Source: an uncultured Cardiobacterium sp.
GTDB taxonomy: Bacteria > Pseudomonadota > Gammaproteobacteria > Cardiobacteriales > Cardiobacteriaceae
Assembly: GCF_938028825.1 (NCBI RefSeq)
Contig: NZ_CALIZP010000045.1
Coordinates: forward strand, 1-46,569
Reading direction: 5' to 3'
Length of the DNA stretch: 46,569 nucleotides
Position numbers and translations under genes: made by a program. The notes beneath the pieces are model-generated. The model made no database searches. It was given only the letters and a program-made list of their open reading frames with translations, and was not told the DNA's origin. Below are positions 32,405-41,758 of this stretch, in pieces. The stretch's first letter is position 1. Each line of letters starts with the position of its first letter.

Positions 32405-34303
32405 ATGCTCCTCCTCACCGCCCAGGACCTCTCGCTCGCCTTTGGCTGGCGGCCCTTGCTCGACCACGTCAACTTCTCGCTGGAAAGCGGCGAGCGCGTT
32501 GCCCTGCTGGGTCGTAACGGCGAGGGCAAATCCACCCTGCTCAATGTATTGCGCGGGGCGCAGATGCCGGATGACGGCAGCCTGCGCATCAGCGAAGGCG
32601 TGCGCATCGCCTATCTGCCGCAAGACCCGCCCGCAGCGGACGCGCGCACGGTGCGCGAAGTCGTGCGCGACGGGCTGGCTGAAACTGCCGCGCTGGTCGA
32701 GCGTTATCAAACCCTGCTTGCCGCCCATGACGAGCATGATGCCGATGAACTCGCCCGTCTCGAAGCGGCGGTGGCGGCGGCAGACGGCTGGCAGCTGGAT
32801 AACCGTATCGACGGCATCCTGCAACGCTTCGATCTCAACGGCGCGACGCAGATGGCGGATTTGTCCGGCGGCTGGCGGCGGCGCGTCTGGCTGGCGCGGG
32901 TGCTGGTTGCCCGTCCCGACATGCTGCTGCTTGACGAACCGACCAACCACCTCGATATGGGCGCCATCATCTGGCTGGAAAACCTGCTCAATAATTTTGC
33001 CGGCGCCGTCGTTTTCGTCACCCACGACCGCGCCTTCCTCGAAAAAGTCGCGAACCGCATTTGGGAACTGGATCGCGGCCGCCTGCTCGACGTGAAAAGC
33101 GACTACCGCCGCTTCCTGCGCACCCGCGAGGAAGCGCAACACGCCGAAGCCGAAGCGCAGGCGCGTTTTGACAAGAAACTTGCCGAAGAAGAAATCTGGA
33201 TACGCCAGGGCATCAAGGCGCGGCGCACCCGCAACGAAGGCCGCGTGCGCGCGCTAAAAGCGATGCGCACCGAACGCGCCGCGCGCATCGAGCGGCAGGG
33301 CAAGGCAAACCTGCAACTGGACGCGGGCGAGCGCAGCGGGCGGCAGGTGATCGTCGCCGAAAACCTCAGCTTCGCCCACGCAGGCGGCGCGCCGCTGGTG
33401 CAGGATTTCAGCGACATCATCGAGCGCGGCGAGAAAATCGGCTTGGTCGGCGCGAACGGCGCGGGCAAAACCACCCTGCTGCGCCTGCTCCTTGGCGAAT
33501 TGCCGCCGACGGCAGGCCGTCTCAAACACGGCACAAAACTGGAAGTCGCCTACTTCGACCAGTTGCGCGCCCAGCTTGATCCCGAAGAAACCCTGCGCGA
33601 CAGCGTCGGCGCGGGGCGGGACTACATCGAAACGAACGGCCAGCGCAAGCACATCGCCGCCTACCTGCAAGATTTTCTCTTTCCGCCCGAACGCTGGCGC
33701 ACCCCGGTCGGCGCGCTCTCCGGCGGCGAACGGGCCCGTCTTCTGCTGGCGCGCCTTTTCGCGCAGCCGGCAAACGTCCTCGTGCTGGACGAACCGACCA
33801 ACGACCTTGACATCGAAACTCTGGAACTGCTGGAAGAAGTGCTGGCGGACTACCCTGGCACGGTGCTGCTGGTCAGCCACGACCGCGCCTTCCTTGATGC
33901 CGTCGTCACCCGCCTGTGGGTGTTCAACCGTCACAAAGGCAAAATCGAGCAAATCGTCGGCGGCTTCAGCGACTGGCTGCAACAGGGCGGCGACATCGCC
34001 CAACTGGAAGAAGCCGCTGCGCCTGCCGTCAAAACAGCGGAAAAACCCGCCGCCGCCCCGCCTGCCGACAAACGCAGCGGCAAACTCTCCTACAAATACC
34101 GGCGCGAACTCGAAGCCCTGCCCGCGCAGATTGAAGCGGCGGAAGCGGAAATCGCCCGCCTCACCGCCGCCGTGCAGGAAGCGGGCTTCTATCAGCAGCC
34201 GCAGGACGCGCAACAGGCGGGCTTCGCCGCGCTGGCAGCGGCGCAGCAGCAGCTCGATGCCCTGATGGAACGCTGGATGCAGCTTGAAGACGGCGAGGCG
34301 TGA
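32405..34303 (+). CDS. uup: ABC-F type ATPase, Uup-like
   Basis: A 632-residue soluble protein with two ATPase domains and no membrane segments. Domain 1 has GRNGEGKST (from residue 36), LSGGWRRRVWLA and LLLDEPTNHLD. Domain 2 has GANGAGKTTLLRLL, ALSGGERARLLLARL and VLVLDEPTNDLD. A linker rich in basic residues (IRQGIKARRTRNEGRVRALK) joins them, and a C-terminal coiled coil of about 80 residues (YKYRRELEALPAQIEAAEAE) follows, the Uup hallmark. ABC-F proteins act on the ribosome, and Uup also affects transposon excision in E. coli. AAGGAAC precedes the ATG, 10 bases after the Sel1 gene. Confidence 0.9.
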   Translation: MLLLTAQDLSLAFGWRPLLDHVNFSLESGERVALLGRNGEGKSTLLNVLRGAQMPDDGSLRISEGVRIAYLPQDPPAADARTVREVVRDGLAETAALVERYQTLLAAHDEHDADELARLEAAVAAADGWQLDNRIDGILQRFDLNGATQMADLSGGWRRRVWLARVLVARPDMLLLDEPTNHLDMGAIIWLENLLNNFAGAVVFVTHDRAFLEKVANRIWELDRGRLLDVKSDYRRFLRTREEAQHAEAEAQARFDKKLAEEEIWIRQGIKARRTRNEGRVRALKAMRTERAARIERQGKANLQLDAGERSGRQVIVAENLSFAHAGGAPLVQDFSDIIERGEKIGLVGANGAGKTTLLRLLLGELPPTAGRLKHGTKLEVAYFDQLRAQLDPEETLRDSVGAGRDYIETNGQRKHIAAYLQDFLFPPERWRTPVGALSGGERARLLLARLFAQPANVLVLDEPTNDLDIETLELLEEVLADYPGTVLLVSHDRAFLDAVVTRLWVFNRHKGKIEQIVGGFSDWLQQGGDIAQLEEAAAPAVKTAEKPAAAPPADKRSGKLSYKYRRELEALPAQIEAAEAEIARLTAAVQEAGFYQQPQDAQQAGFAALAAAQQQLDALMERWMQLEDGEA

Positions 34304-34340
34304 ACGCGGCCGCCCGCCCGAACACATCCTCAAAAACAAG

Positions 34341-34369
34341 GCGGATTTGCTAAAATCCGCGCCGTTTTT
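34341..34369 (+). terminator. Intrinsic terminator of uup
   Basis: Perfect stem GCGGATTT/AAATCCGC with loop GCTA, then GCCGTTTTTC, 38 bases beyond the uup stop. Confidence 0.6.
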
Positions 34370-34393
34370 CACATACCTAACGGGACATAACAC

Positions 34394-37300
34394 ATGCACT
34401 TCAAAACCCACCTTGCCGCTGCCATTGCCGCTGCCCTTGCCATCACCGCCCACGCCGCACCGCGCTGGGATGACAAAGCCCTCGCAACCGCCCGTACCAA
34501 AGCCGAAGCTGATATTGACCAGTATCTGCAAAAAGGCAGCGGTCCTGTCGCCAAACTCGCCAATGATGACATCCGCGCCTGGCTGGCCAGTGCCAAATAC
34601 AGCAAAGTGAAAAAAGGCGCGTCCGACAGCAAAACCTACGCCCGCCTGCAAAACCCCGCCGAACTGCTGACCAAACTCATCGACCGCAGCGCATATGGCG
34701 ACAACACCCAGGAAACCGCTTACCGCGCGCTGCTTGCCGCCTCGCCGGATGTGCGCCGTTCGCAGACCGCCTACCTTGATGACACCCTCGCCCTCTATGA
34801 AGCCATCATGCAGGACGACAGCGACAGCGTCCCGTTTGCCATTGCCGCCCTCGACAAACTGCGCGACCAGTACAGCGACGAACAGCGCAAACAATACAAC
34901 TACCTGCGCGAGCGCTACGCCTTCAACCTGAGCAACATCGACAGCGACAAAAACCAGGACAAACCGCGTATCTGCCTTGAATTCACTAACCCCGTCCTCG
35001 CCGAACCGCTGCAAAACTGGAAACAGTACATTAGCGTTACCCCCGCGCCCGAAGGCGAAGGCCGCTACGCCGGCGATAAACTTTGCTACACCGGCCAGTG
35101 GCAGACCGAATACACCTTCAAAATCGATCCCAAACTCGCCGCCCAAAACCACATGGAACTCGGCATGGCGGTTGAACGCACTATCGACACCGGTGACCGC
35201 GCGCCGCTGGTGCGCTTCGCTACCCGTGGCAAAACCCTCGAACTCACCCCGGACGCTGCGCTGACCATCGAAACCGCGAATACCGGCGGCAAAATCAACG
35301 TCGAACTGTGGCAAATTCCCGGTAACAACCTTGCCGGCGACGCGCACAACGCCATTGATAACCCAGACAGCTTCGAAGAATACGACCTCAACGACAACGC
35401 CAGCCTCATCTGGAAAGGCAGCTTTGAACCGGAAAAAAGCGAGCGCAACGCCATCACGCAAAGCCGCCTCGCTTTCAAAGACATGGCGGGGGACGATGCC
35501 CGTGCAGGCGTGTACGTCCTCAGCGTGCGCGACGAAGACAGCTACCAGAGCGCCCTGCTCGGCTTCACCGTCACCGACCAGGGGCTGACTGCCTACCAGA
35601 CCCGCGACGGCATCCTCGCCGAACTGCGCGACCTGAAAACCAGCGCCCCCGTCGCCCATCAGAAAGTCACCCTCTACGCGCAAAACAACCGCATCCTCGG
35701 CGAAGCCGAAACCGACGGCCAGGGCATCGCCCGCTTCACCCGCGCGCAAACCAGCGGCAAAGACGCGGATGCCCCTAGCCACATCATCAGCCAGAAAGAG
35801 CACCACCTCGCTTACCTGCGTGTTGCCGGGCAGGGCATTGACCTCTCGGACAAAGGCGCAAACGGCGACAAACAAGCCAACCCGACCCTCGACCACTGGA
35901 CCTGGCACGATCGCGGCGCCTACCGCCCGAAAGACACCATCAACGCCCTGTGGCTCCTCAAAACCCCGGACGGCAAAGCCTTCAGCGATACCCCACTGTG
36001 GCTGGACATCTACCGTCCGGACGGCACCCTGGTGCACAGCCAGCTGCTGGAAGCTGACGCCAGCGGCGCCTACCGCTACAGCGCCGAAATCCCCGCCACC
36101 GCGCGCCTGGGTAACTGGAACATCCGCATCAGCCTCGGCAAAGGCGGCACCACCGTTGTGGACGAAACCTACCTCGTGGATAGCATCGTCCCGCAACAAA
36201 TCGAAAACAAACTCGCCGTCAAAGCCGAAGAAAACAAAGCCGAACTCGATTACAGCGCCGACTGGCTCTACGGGGCGCCTGCCGCCAACCTCCTGACCGA
36301 CGGCCAGTGGCGTATTACCGACGACGACTTCGCGCAAACCCACAACGAATGGACGGGCTGGCAGATTGGCCGCCACGACGAAGCCGAACTCAGTGGCAAT
36401 AAGCAGAAAATCGAAAACGGCGACACCGACAAAGACGGCAAACGCCGTATCACCATCGGGGCACTGGATCGCCCCGCCGGTACCCGCCCGCAAGCCCTCT
36501 ACGCCGAAGTCCGCCTCACCGCGCCGGATGGCAGCACCATCAGCGCCAACCAAACCGCGCCGCTGCCGCGCACCGCTCCCTACATCGCCCTCAAAGCGGG
36601 CGAAAACGGCGCACAAATCGCCGCCATCGACGACAAAGGCGCCCAACAAGCCGATACCCTCGAATGGACGCTCTACCGCGTCGAACGCAACTGGTACTGG
36701 TACAACAGCGAAGGCGAGTGGAAGTACGAAAACAACGACAGCCGCGAACCGCTGAAAAAAGGCAGCATCAACACCGACGGCAAAACCCCGGCCAACCTTG
36801 ACCTGCCCTTTGACGGCGACGGCATCTACGTCCTCGAAGTGCGCGGTAAAACTCCGGCCAGCGCTGCCAGCCTCGAAATCGCACGCGGCTGGTACGGCGA
36901 CCCCAACCAGAACAGCCCGGCGACCATCACGCTTGCCACCAACCAGCCGACCTACAAAAAAGGCGACACCCTCACCGTCAACGTACAAGCCCCGTTTGAC
37001 GGCAAAGCCACCGTCAAAGTCGCCAGCCGTGACAGCATCGCCGAAAACCACGAACTCGAACTCAAAAACGGCAAAGGCCAAATCCAGATCCCGTGGCAAG
37101 ACAACTGGGAACAAGGCGTCTGGCTGCTGGCGAACGCCTGGAACGACAACGCCCGCGACCACAACCGCCGCGCCGTCGGCCTCTACTGGGTCGGTGCCGA
37201 CCTGGCTGACCGTCGTCTCGTGCCGCAACTCAAACTGCCGGAAAACCCGCTGCCAGAACAACCCTACACCGTCGGCGTCTACGTCCCCGAAGCGGGCGAC

Positions 37301-39469
37301 AACACTTGGGTCAACCTCGCCATCATTGACGACGGCCTCTACCAAATCGCCGCGCCGAGCTTCACCGACCCGCTCGAAGCCTTCTTCGGCAAAAAACAAC
37401 CCACCCTCGCCCTCTACGACACCTTCGGCAGCATCATCCGTCAGACCGACGCCCGCCTTGCCGCCCTGCGTAGCGGTGCTGACGGTGCTGCCGCCAGTGA
37501 ACTCGCGGCTCTTGCCGACCTGCCTGATCTCGATATCGACCTCATCAGCGCGTGGAGCGGGCCGCTCAAAGTCGATGCCGACGGCAACGTGAACTACACC
37601 ATGCCTGTGCCGCACTACAACGGCCGCCTGCGCGTCATGGCCGCCGCCTACAACGCAGACAAAACCGGCACCGCCGAAGAAACCGCCATCATCAAAGCGC
37701 CGGTCGTCGCCGAACTGCACACCCCGCGCTTCCTGAGCGCGGACGACAGCGGCACCTTCACCCTGCGCCTGCACAACACCACCGACAAAGCGCAGAACCT
37801 CAAAATCAACCTGACTGCCGACAACCTCGAACTCGCGGGCGAAGCCATTCCGGAAACCACCCTCGAGCCCGACCAGACCGTCACCCTCAGCTATCCCTAC
37901 CGCGTTACCGCGAGCGGCGATGCCCACATCAAGGCAGAAATCAGCGGTGACAACACCCAGAGCCTCGAACGGCGCATCCCCATCCGTGCAGCTGCCCTGC
38001 CGCAAGTGCGCACCCAGTACCAACGCCTGGATGGTGGCGCTACCCTCGAATACAGCGACCTGCGTGACGCCCGCCTCAGTCTGAACAACGGCATCCCCTA
38101 CAACCCGACGCCGTACCAACAACAACTTGCCGACTACCCGCTGGGTTGCAGCGAACAAACCACCGGCAAACTGTGGGGACTCATCGGCGCCGAAAAAGCC
38201 GACCGTGACGCCATCCATGCCGCTGAAAACCGCCTGGCCAACCTTGCACACTGGGACGGCAGCTACAGCCTGTGGGGCTACGGCAAAGAAAACCGCTGGC
38301 TCACCGCCTACATCGGCGAAGCCCTCATCCAGCTGCAAAAACGCCAGGAACTGCTGAACCCCTCACAACTCACCCGCCTGCTCGGACAATTGCGCAGCGG
38401 CAATGACGGCAGCTACCGCCCTGAAACCGCGCATGAAGACAGCTACGCCTACTACACCCTGGCATACGCCGAAGAGCCCATACGCGGCAACCTCCTGCGT
38501 TACCACCGTGAAGCTGGCGACAAACTCAGCCTCAGCGACAGCCTCGACATCGCAACCGCCCTTGCCCTGCTCGGCGAATACCAAACCGCGAGCGAACGTC
38601 TGGCCGGCAGCAGCATGGACGATGATGCGGCGACCTATGTCTACGGCAGCGCGACCAGCCTCGCTGCGCACAACCTCGTCCGCCTGAAACAACTCGAAGT
38701 CCTGTGGCAAAACATCAGCAACGACCCGCAGCAAACCCAAAAAACCATCAGCCGCCTGCGCGACATCGAGCGCGACAAACTCGCTACCGCGCTCGCGCAT
38801 GACCGCTACCACAGCACCCAGGAACTCGCCTGGCTGGTGCGCCTTGCCGCTCTCGCGCCCAAACTTGCCGCTGACACCCCGATCGAAATCAACGGCAAAA
38901 AAGCGACCCTCGCCGACCTCGAAAAAGGCGAATACAACGGCGCGGTGCGCATCACCAACCCGGGTAAAGACGCCCTATGGCTGGATGCACAAGACCTGCA
39001 CACCCCGCCTGCGGACAAAGCGGACAACAACGGCTGGGAAATCACCCTGCGCTATGAAGATGCAAACGGCACCGTGCTGGATCCGGCCAAACTGCCGAAC
39101 AACACCGACATCAGCATCACCGCGACCTTCACCCCGAAACTCGCGGATAACAGCGGCAGCCAGAGCGACCTCATCTACACCTACCCCGTTCCGGCAGGCA
39201 TCAAACTGAGCGCCCTGCGCGATAACCCGAACGACGCCGGTGGGGATGACGAAGACGACAGCGTCATGCGCTACCAGTACCGGGAAAACCGCGACGACCG
39301 CCACATCGCCGCCTTCACCGCCTACGGCAAACCGCAACCGTTCAGCTACACCATCTACGGCAGAACGACCGGCGCCGGCACCTGGCACGCCCCCGGCGCG
39401 TCCCTGGAAAATATGTACCGCCCGGAAGAACACGCGCGCCAGGCGGCACAAACCATCAACATCCAGTAA
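34394..39469 (+). CDS. Bacterial alpha-2-macroglobulin family protein
   Basis: A 1691-residue periplasmic giant with a signal peptide (MHFKTHLAAAIAAALAITAH, cleavage after HA). Successive beta-sandwich MG domains follow (e.g. HDRGAYRPKDTINALWLLKT at about 510, PTYKKGDTLTVNVQAPFDG at about 850). The thioester motif is CSEQ at residue 1252 (DYPLGCSEQTTGKLW), inside the alpha/alpha toroid domain. Bacterial A2M proteins trap attacking proteases by a bait region and covalent thioester. There is no lipobox cysteine after the signal peptide, unlike E. coli YfhM, and no pbpC gene next door, its usual partner. It is flanked by terminators on both sides, so monocistronic. Confidence 0.93.
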   Translation: MHFKTHLAAAIAAALAITAHAAPRWDDKALATARTKAEADIDQYLQKGSGPVAKLANDDIRAWLASAKYSKVKKGASDSKTYARLQNPAELLTKLIDRSAYGDNTQETAYRALLAASPDVRRSQTAYLDDTLALYEAIMQDDSDSVPFAIAALDKLRDQYSDEQRKQYNYLRERYAFNLSNIDSDKNQDKPRICLEFTNPVLAEPLQNWKQYISVTPAPEGEGRYAGDKLCYTGQWQTEYTFKIDPKLAAQNHMELGMAVERTIDTGDRAPLVRFATRGKTLELTPDAALTIETANTGGKINVELWQIPGNNLAGDAHNAIDNPDSFEEYDLNDNASLIWKGSFEPEKSERNAITQSRLAFKDMAGDDARAGVYVLSVRDEDSYQSALLGFTVTDQGLTAYQTRDGILAELRDLKTSAPVAHQKVTLYAQNNRILGEAETDGQGIARFTRAQTSGKDADAPSHIISQKEHHLAYLRVAGQGIDLSDKGANGDKQANPTLDHWTWHDRGAYRPKDTINALWLLKTPDGKAFSDTPLWLDIYRPDGTLVHSQLLEADASGAYRYSAEIPATARLGNWNIRISLGKGGTTVVDETYLVDSIVPQQIENKLAVKAEENKAELDYSADWLYGAPAANLLTDGQWRITDDDFAQTHNEWTGWQIGRHDEAELSGNKQKIENGDTDKDGKRRITIGALDRPAGTRPQALYAEVRLTAPDGSTISANQTAPLPRTAPYIALKAGENGAQIAAIDDKGAQQADTLEWTLYRVERNWYWYNSEGEWKYENNDSREPLKKGSINTDGKTPANLDLPFDGDGIYVLEVRGKTPASAASLEIARGWYGDPNQNSPATITLATNQPTYKKGDTLTVNVQAPFDGKATVKVASRDSIAENHELELKNGKGQIQIPWQDNWEQGVWLLANAWNDNARDHNRRAVGLYWVGADLADRRLVPQLKLPENPLPEQPYTVGVYVPEAGDNTWVNLAIIDDGLYQIAAPSFTDPLEAFFGKKQPTLALYDTFGSIIRQTDARLAALRSGADGAAASELAALADLPDLDIDLISAWSGPLKVDADGNVNYTMPVPHYNGRLRVMAAAYNADKTGTAEETAIIKAPVVAELHTPRFLSADDSGTFTLRLHNTTDKAQNLKINLTADNLELAGEAIPETTLEPDQTVTLSYPYRVTASGDAHIKAEISGDNTQSLERRIPIRAAALPQVRTQYQRLDGGATLEYSDLRDARLSLNNGIPYNPTPYQQQLADYPLGCSEQTTGKLWGLIGAEKADRDAIHAAENRLANLAHWDGSYSLWGYGKENRWLTAYIGEALIQLQKRQELLNPSQLTRLLGQLRSGNDGSYRPETAHEDSYAYYTLAYAEEPIRGNLLRYHREAGDKLSLSDSLDIATALALLGEYQTASERLAGSSMDDDAATYVYGSATSLAAHNLVRLKQLEVLWQNISNDPQQTQKTISRLRDIERDKLATALAHDRYHSTQELAWLVRLAALAPKLAADTPIEINGKKATLADLEKGEYNGAVRITNPGKDALWLDAQDLHTPPADKADNNGWEITLRYEDANGTVLDPAKLPNNTDISITATFTPKLADNSGSQSDLIYTYPVPAGIKLSALRDNPNDAGGDDEDDSVMRYQYRENRDDRHIAAFTAYGKPQPFSYTIYGRTTGAGTWHAPGASLENMYRPEEHARQAAQTINIQ

Positions 39470-39497
39470 CACGCCGCTTGATGGTCTGATGACCGAC

Positions 39498-39526
39498 AAA
39501 AAACCGCCCTCCGGGGCGGTTTTTTT
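39498..39526 (+). terminator. Intrinsic terminator of the alpha-2-macroglobulin gene
   Basis: Stem ACCGCCC/GGGCGGT with loop TCCG, an A-run before and seven T after, about 30 bases past the stop. Confidence 0.88.
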
Positions 39527-39610
39527 GCGCGCACAACTGGCCCAGGTCAAAGCCGCGCCGCCCGCCGCTTGCTACAATCGCGCGCATGCCATTCCCACCG
39601 ACCACCCGCC

Positions 39611-40993
39611 ATGAGCCAATACTTTGACGCCGCGCTGATCCAGAAATACAGCCAGAGCGGCCCGCGCTACACCTCCTACCCGACCGCCGTCGAATTTCAC
39701 GACCGCTTTACCGCCGCCGATTACACCCGTCATCTTGATGCCAGCAACGCGAGCAAACGCGACCTCTCGCTCTACGTCCACATCCCCTTCTGCGAACACG
39801 TCTGCTACTACTGTGGCTGCAACAAAATCATCACCCACAACCACGGCCAGTCCGACGATTACCTCGATTACCTCGAACGCGACATCGCCCGTCAGGCGGC
39901 GCATATCGACAGCAAGCGCCGCGTCGTCCAGCTGCACCTTGGCGGCGGCACGCCCACCTTCCTCGACCACACGCAGATGCAGCGCCTGCTCGCCATGCTG
40001 CACCGCCATTTCCCGCATTTCGCTGCGGACAACGAAGGCGAATTCAGCATCGAAATCGACCCGCGCACCGTCACCCCGGCCGACCTCGGTTTCCTGCGCG
40101 GACTGGGCTTCAACCGCGTCAGCTTCGGTGTGCAGGACTTCGACCCGCGTGTGCAGAAAGCGGTGAACCGCATCCAGTCCTTCGAACACGTCCGCGATAC
40201 CATCGTCGCGGCGCGCGAAGCGGGATACCACAGCATCAGCGCCGACCTCATCTACGGCCTGCCGCTGCAAACCGTGGCGAGCTTCCGCCGCACCCTGGAA
40301 CAAATCGGCGAACTGGCGCCCGACCGCCTCGCCGTTTTCAATTACGCGCACATGCCGCACATCTTCGGCGCGCAGAAACAAATCAACGCCGCCGACCTGC
40401 CCGACGCCGCCGGCAAACTGCAACTGTTGCAAACCACCATCGAAACCCTCACCACGGACGGCTACGAATTTATCGGCCTCGACCACTTCGCCCGCCCGGA
40501 CGACAGCCTCGTCCGCCACCAGCGCGAAGGCACGCTCTACCGCAACTTCCAGGGCTACTCGACCTTCTCCGCCTGCGACCTGCTCGGCTTCGGCATCAGC
40601 GCCATCAGCATGCTCGGCGGCTGTTACAGCCAGCACGAAAAAGCGCGCAGCCGCTACTACAAAGCGCTGGACGGCGGCGGCATCCCCGTGCTGCGCGGCA
40701 TCGAACTGACGGCGGACGACCACATCCGCCAGCACGTCATCACCGACATCATGTGCAACCTGCGCCTCGACCTCGACGCTGTCAGCGCGCGCCGGCAGAT
40801 TGACGCCCCCGCCTACTTCGCCCGCGAATGGCAGGCGCTGCAACCGCTCGCCGCCGACGGCCTCGTGCAACTGGACGGCCACCGCCTCACCGTCCTGCCG
40901 CTGGGCCGCCTGCTCATCCGCAACATCGCGATGGTCTTCGACGCTTATCTCAACAAGGCGGAAAACGCCAAACGCTTCTCCAAAGTCATCTGA
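39611..40993 (+). CDS. hemN: Oxygen-independent coproporphyrinogen III dehydrogenase
   Basis: A 460-residue radical-SAM enzyme that decarboxylates coproporphyrinogen III to protoporphyrinogen IX without oxygen. The [4Fe-4S] cysteines are C61, C65 and C68 (HIPFCEHVCYYCGC), with a further C70 as in true HemN. Other motifs: LHLGGGTPTFL, FNRVSFGVQDFDP and GYEFIGLDHFARPDD, the last specific to HemN over HemW. Length matches. The frame opens earlier, but the ATG at 39611 begins the conserved N-terminus. Together with hemL it shows heme synthesis via the C5 route that works in anaerobic conditions. Confidence 0.94.
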   Translation: MSQYFDAALIQKYSQSGPRYTSYPTAVEFHDRFTAADYTRHLDASNASKRDLSLYVHIPFCEHVCYYCGCNKIITHNHGQSDDYLDYLERDIARQAAHIDSKRRVVQLHLGGGTPTFLDHTQMQRLLAMLHRHFPHFAADNEGEFSIEIDPRTVTPADLGFLRGLGFNRVSFGVQDFDPRVQKAVNRIQSFEHVRDTIVAAREAGYHSISADLIYGLPLQTVASFRRTLEQIGELAPDRLAVFNYAHMPHIFGAQKQINAADLPDAAGKLQLLQTTIETLTTDGYEFIGLDHFARPDDSLVRHQREGTLYRNFQGYSTFSACDLLGFGISAISMLGGCYSQHEKARSRYYKALDGGGIPVLRGIELTADDHIRQHVITDIMCNLRLDLDAVSARRQIDAPAYFAREWQALQPLAADGLVQLDGHRLTVLPLGRLLIRNIAMVFDAYLNKAENAKRFSKVI

Positions 40994-41109
40994 GCGGCAC
41001 GCCCCACCGCCTGCCCGACAAAAGCCTTTTTATTTCTTGGGATTGCTCTTCGGACACGACCAAAAGCCCCTCCTCCATCGGGGGAGAGGGTTAGAAAGCC
41101 GCGTAGCGA

Positions 41110-41262
41110 TATAGTCGTTTCAAATAGGACCGAGACAAGGCGGCGAGCCGAAGACAGTACAGATAGTACGGCGCGGGTTTCCCATAAAAATCGCGCAGCG
41201 ATTTTTATGGGTGCCCGGTCAGGCTCGCCAACACCGTATCAGTTCTAATTGAAACGACTATA
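41110..41262 (+). mobile_element. Correia-like inverted-repeat element, long form (153 bp)
   Basis: Ends TATAGTCGTTTCAAATAGGA and TTGAAACGACTATA. The plus strand carries ACAAGGCGGCGAGCCG and GTACAGATAGTACGG. About 50 extra bases relative to the 106-bp copy at 14961 include a perfect 14-bp stem, CCCATAAAAATCGC-GCA-GCGATTTTTATGGG (41182-41212). Neisseria Correia elements likewise occur as about 105-bp and about 155-bp forms differing by an internal segment. No protein is encoded. Confidence 0.82.
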
Positions 41263-41306
41263 AAACCCTGCAATCACGCCGCCTGGCTGCCTTCCTCCAT
41301 CCTTCG

Positions 41307-41345
41307 GACACCTCCCCCGCACGCGGGGAGGTGTCTTTATTTTTG
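41307..41345 (+). terminator. Terminator-like hairpin
   Basis: Perfect stem GACACCTCCCC/GGGGAGGTGTC, loop of 7, then TTTATTTTTG. It lies 314 bases after hemN, beyond the inserted element, and may be the original hemN terminator displaced by the insertion. Confidence 0.65.
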
Positions 41346-41450
41346 CCGTGCACGAAGGGGGTTGGCATTCCCGCGCACAGCCCTCCCCCGAACAGACATT
41401 AACTTGCTAGAATGACTGACCCTTAATCCGTACCCAATCAAGAGGAACCC

Positions 41451-41756
41451 ATGGCACGCGTTACCGTAGAAGACTGCCTCAAAGATGAAAACAACCGCTT
41501 CCGCCTCGTCCTCGCCGCCTCCCGGCGGGCGCGGCAAATCGCCAACGGCCACCAGGCGCTCGTTCCGCCCGAACACGACAAAGTTACCGTCGTCGCCCTG
41601 CGCGAAATCCAGGAAGGAAAAACCACCATTGACGGCCTGCTGCGCAGCACCAAGCCCATCACCCCCGCCCCGGCACCCGTCGCCCCGACACCGACCATCA
41701 TCGTGGACGATGAAGACGATGACGACGGCGTGATAAAACCCGCACGCGGCGAATAA
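41451..41756 (+). CDS. rpoZ: DNA-directed RNA polymerase omega subunit
   Basis: A 101-residue omega subunit with the family start MARVTVEDCLKDENNRFRLV and SRRARQI, then ALREIQEGK. The tail (PAPAPVAPTP, then an acidic VDDEDDDD) is species-specific. Omega assists assembly of RNA polymerase and ppGpp sensing. AGAGGAA precedes the ATG. It is two bases from spoT, the usual rpoZ-spoT pair. Confidence 0.95.
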   Translation: MARVTVEDCLKDENNRFRLVLAASRRARQIANGHQALVPPEHDKVTVVALREIQEGKTTIDGLLRSTKPITPAPAPVAPTPTIIVDDEDDDDGVIKPARGE

Positions 41757-41758
41757 TC

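Larger units (their letters stand above)
40994..41450 (+). other. Gene-free stretch between hemN and rpoZ
   Basis: It holds the long Correia-like element (41110-41262), a strong terminator hairpin (41307-41345), a shorter C/G-rich hairpin near 41068-41092 (CCCCTCC...GGGGGAG) and the rpoZ leader. A TAGAAT at 41408-41413 could be the rpoZ -10 box, but no -35 is visible. I see no gene or RNA. Confidence 0.55.

Noticed and set aside
33254..38338. A 1694-codon open frame on the minus strand opposite uup and the alpha-2-macroglobulin gene
   Set aside because: It is the antisense of two well-supported genes; high G+C at third positions removes stops from the complementary frame. Composition is Val/Gly/Ala-rich without any recognisable domain.
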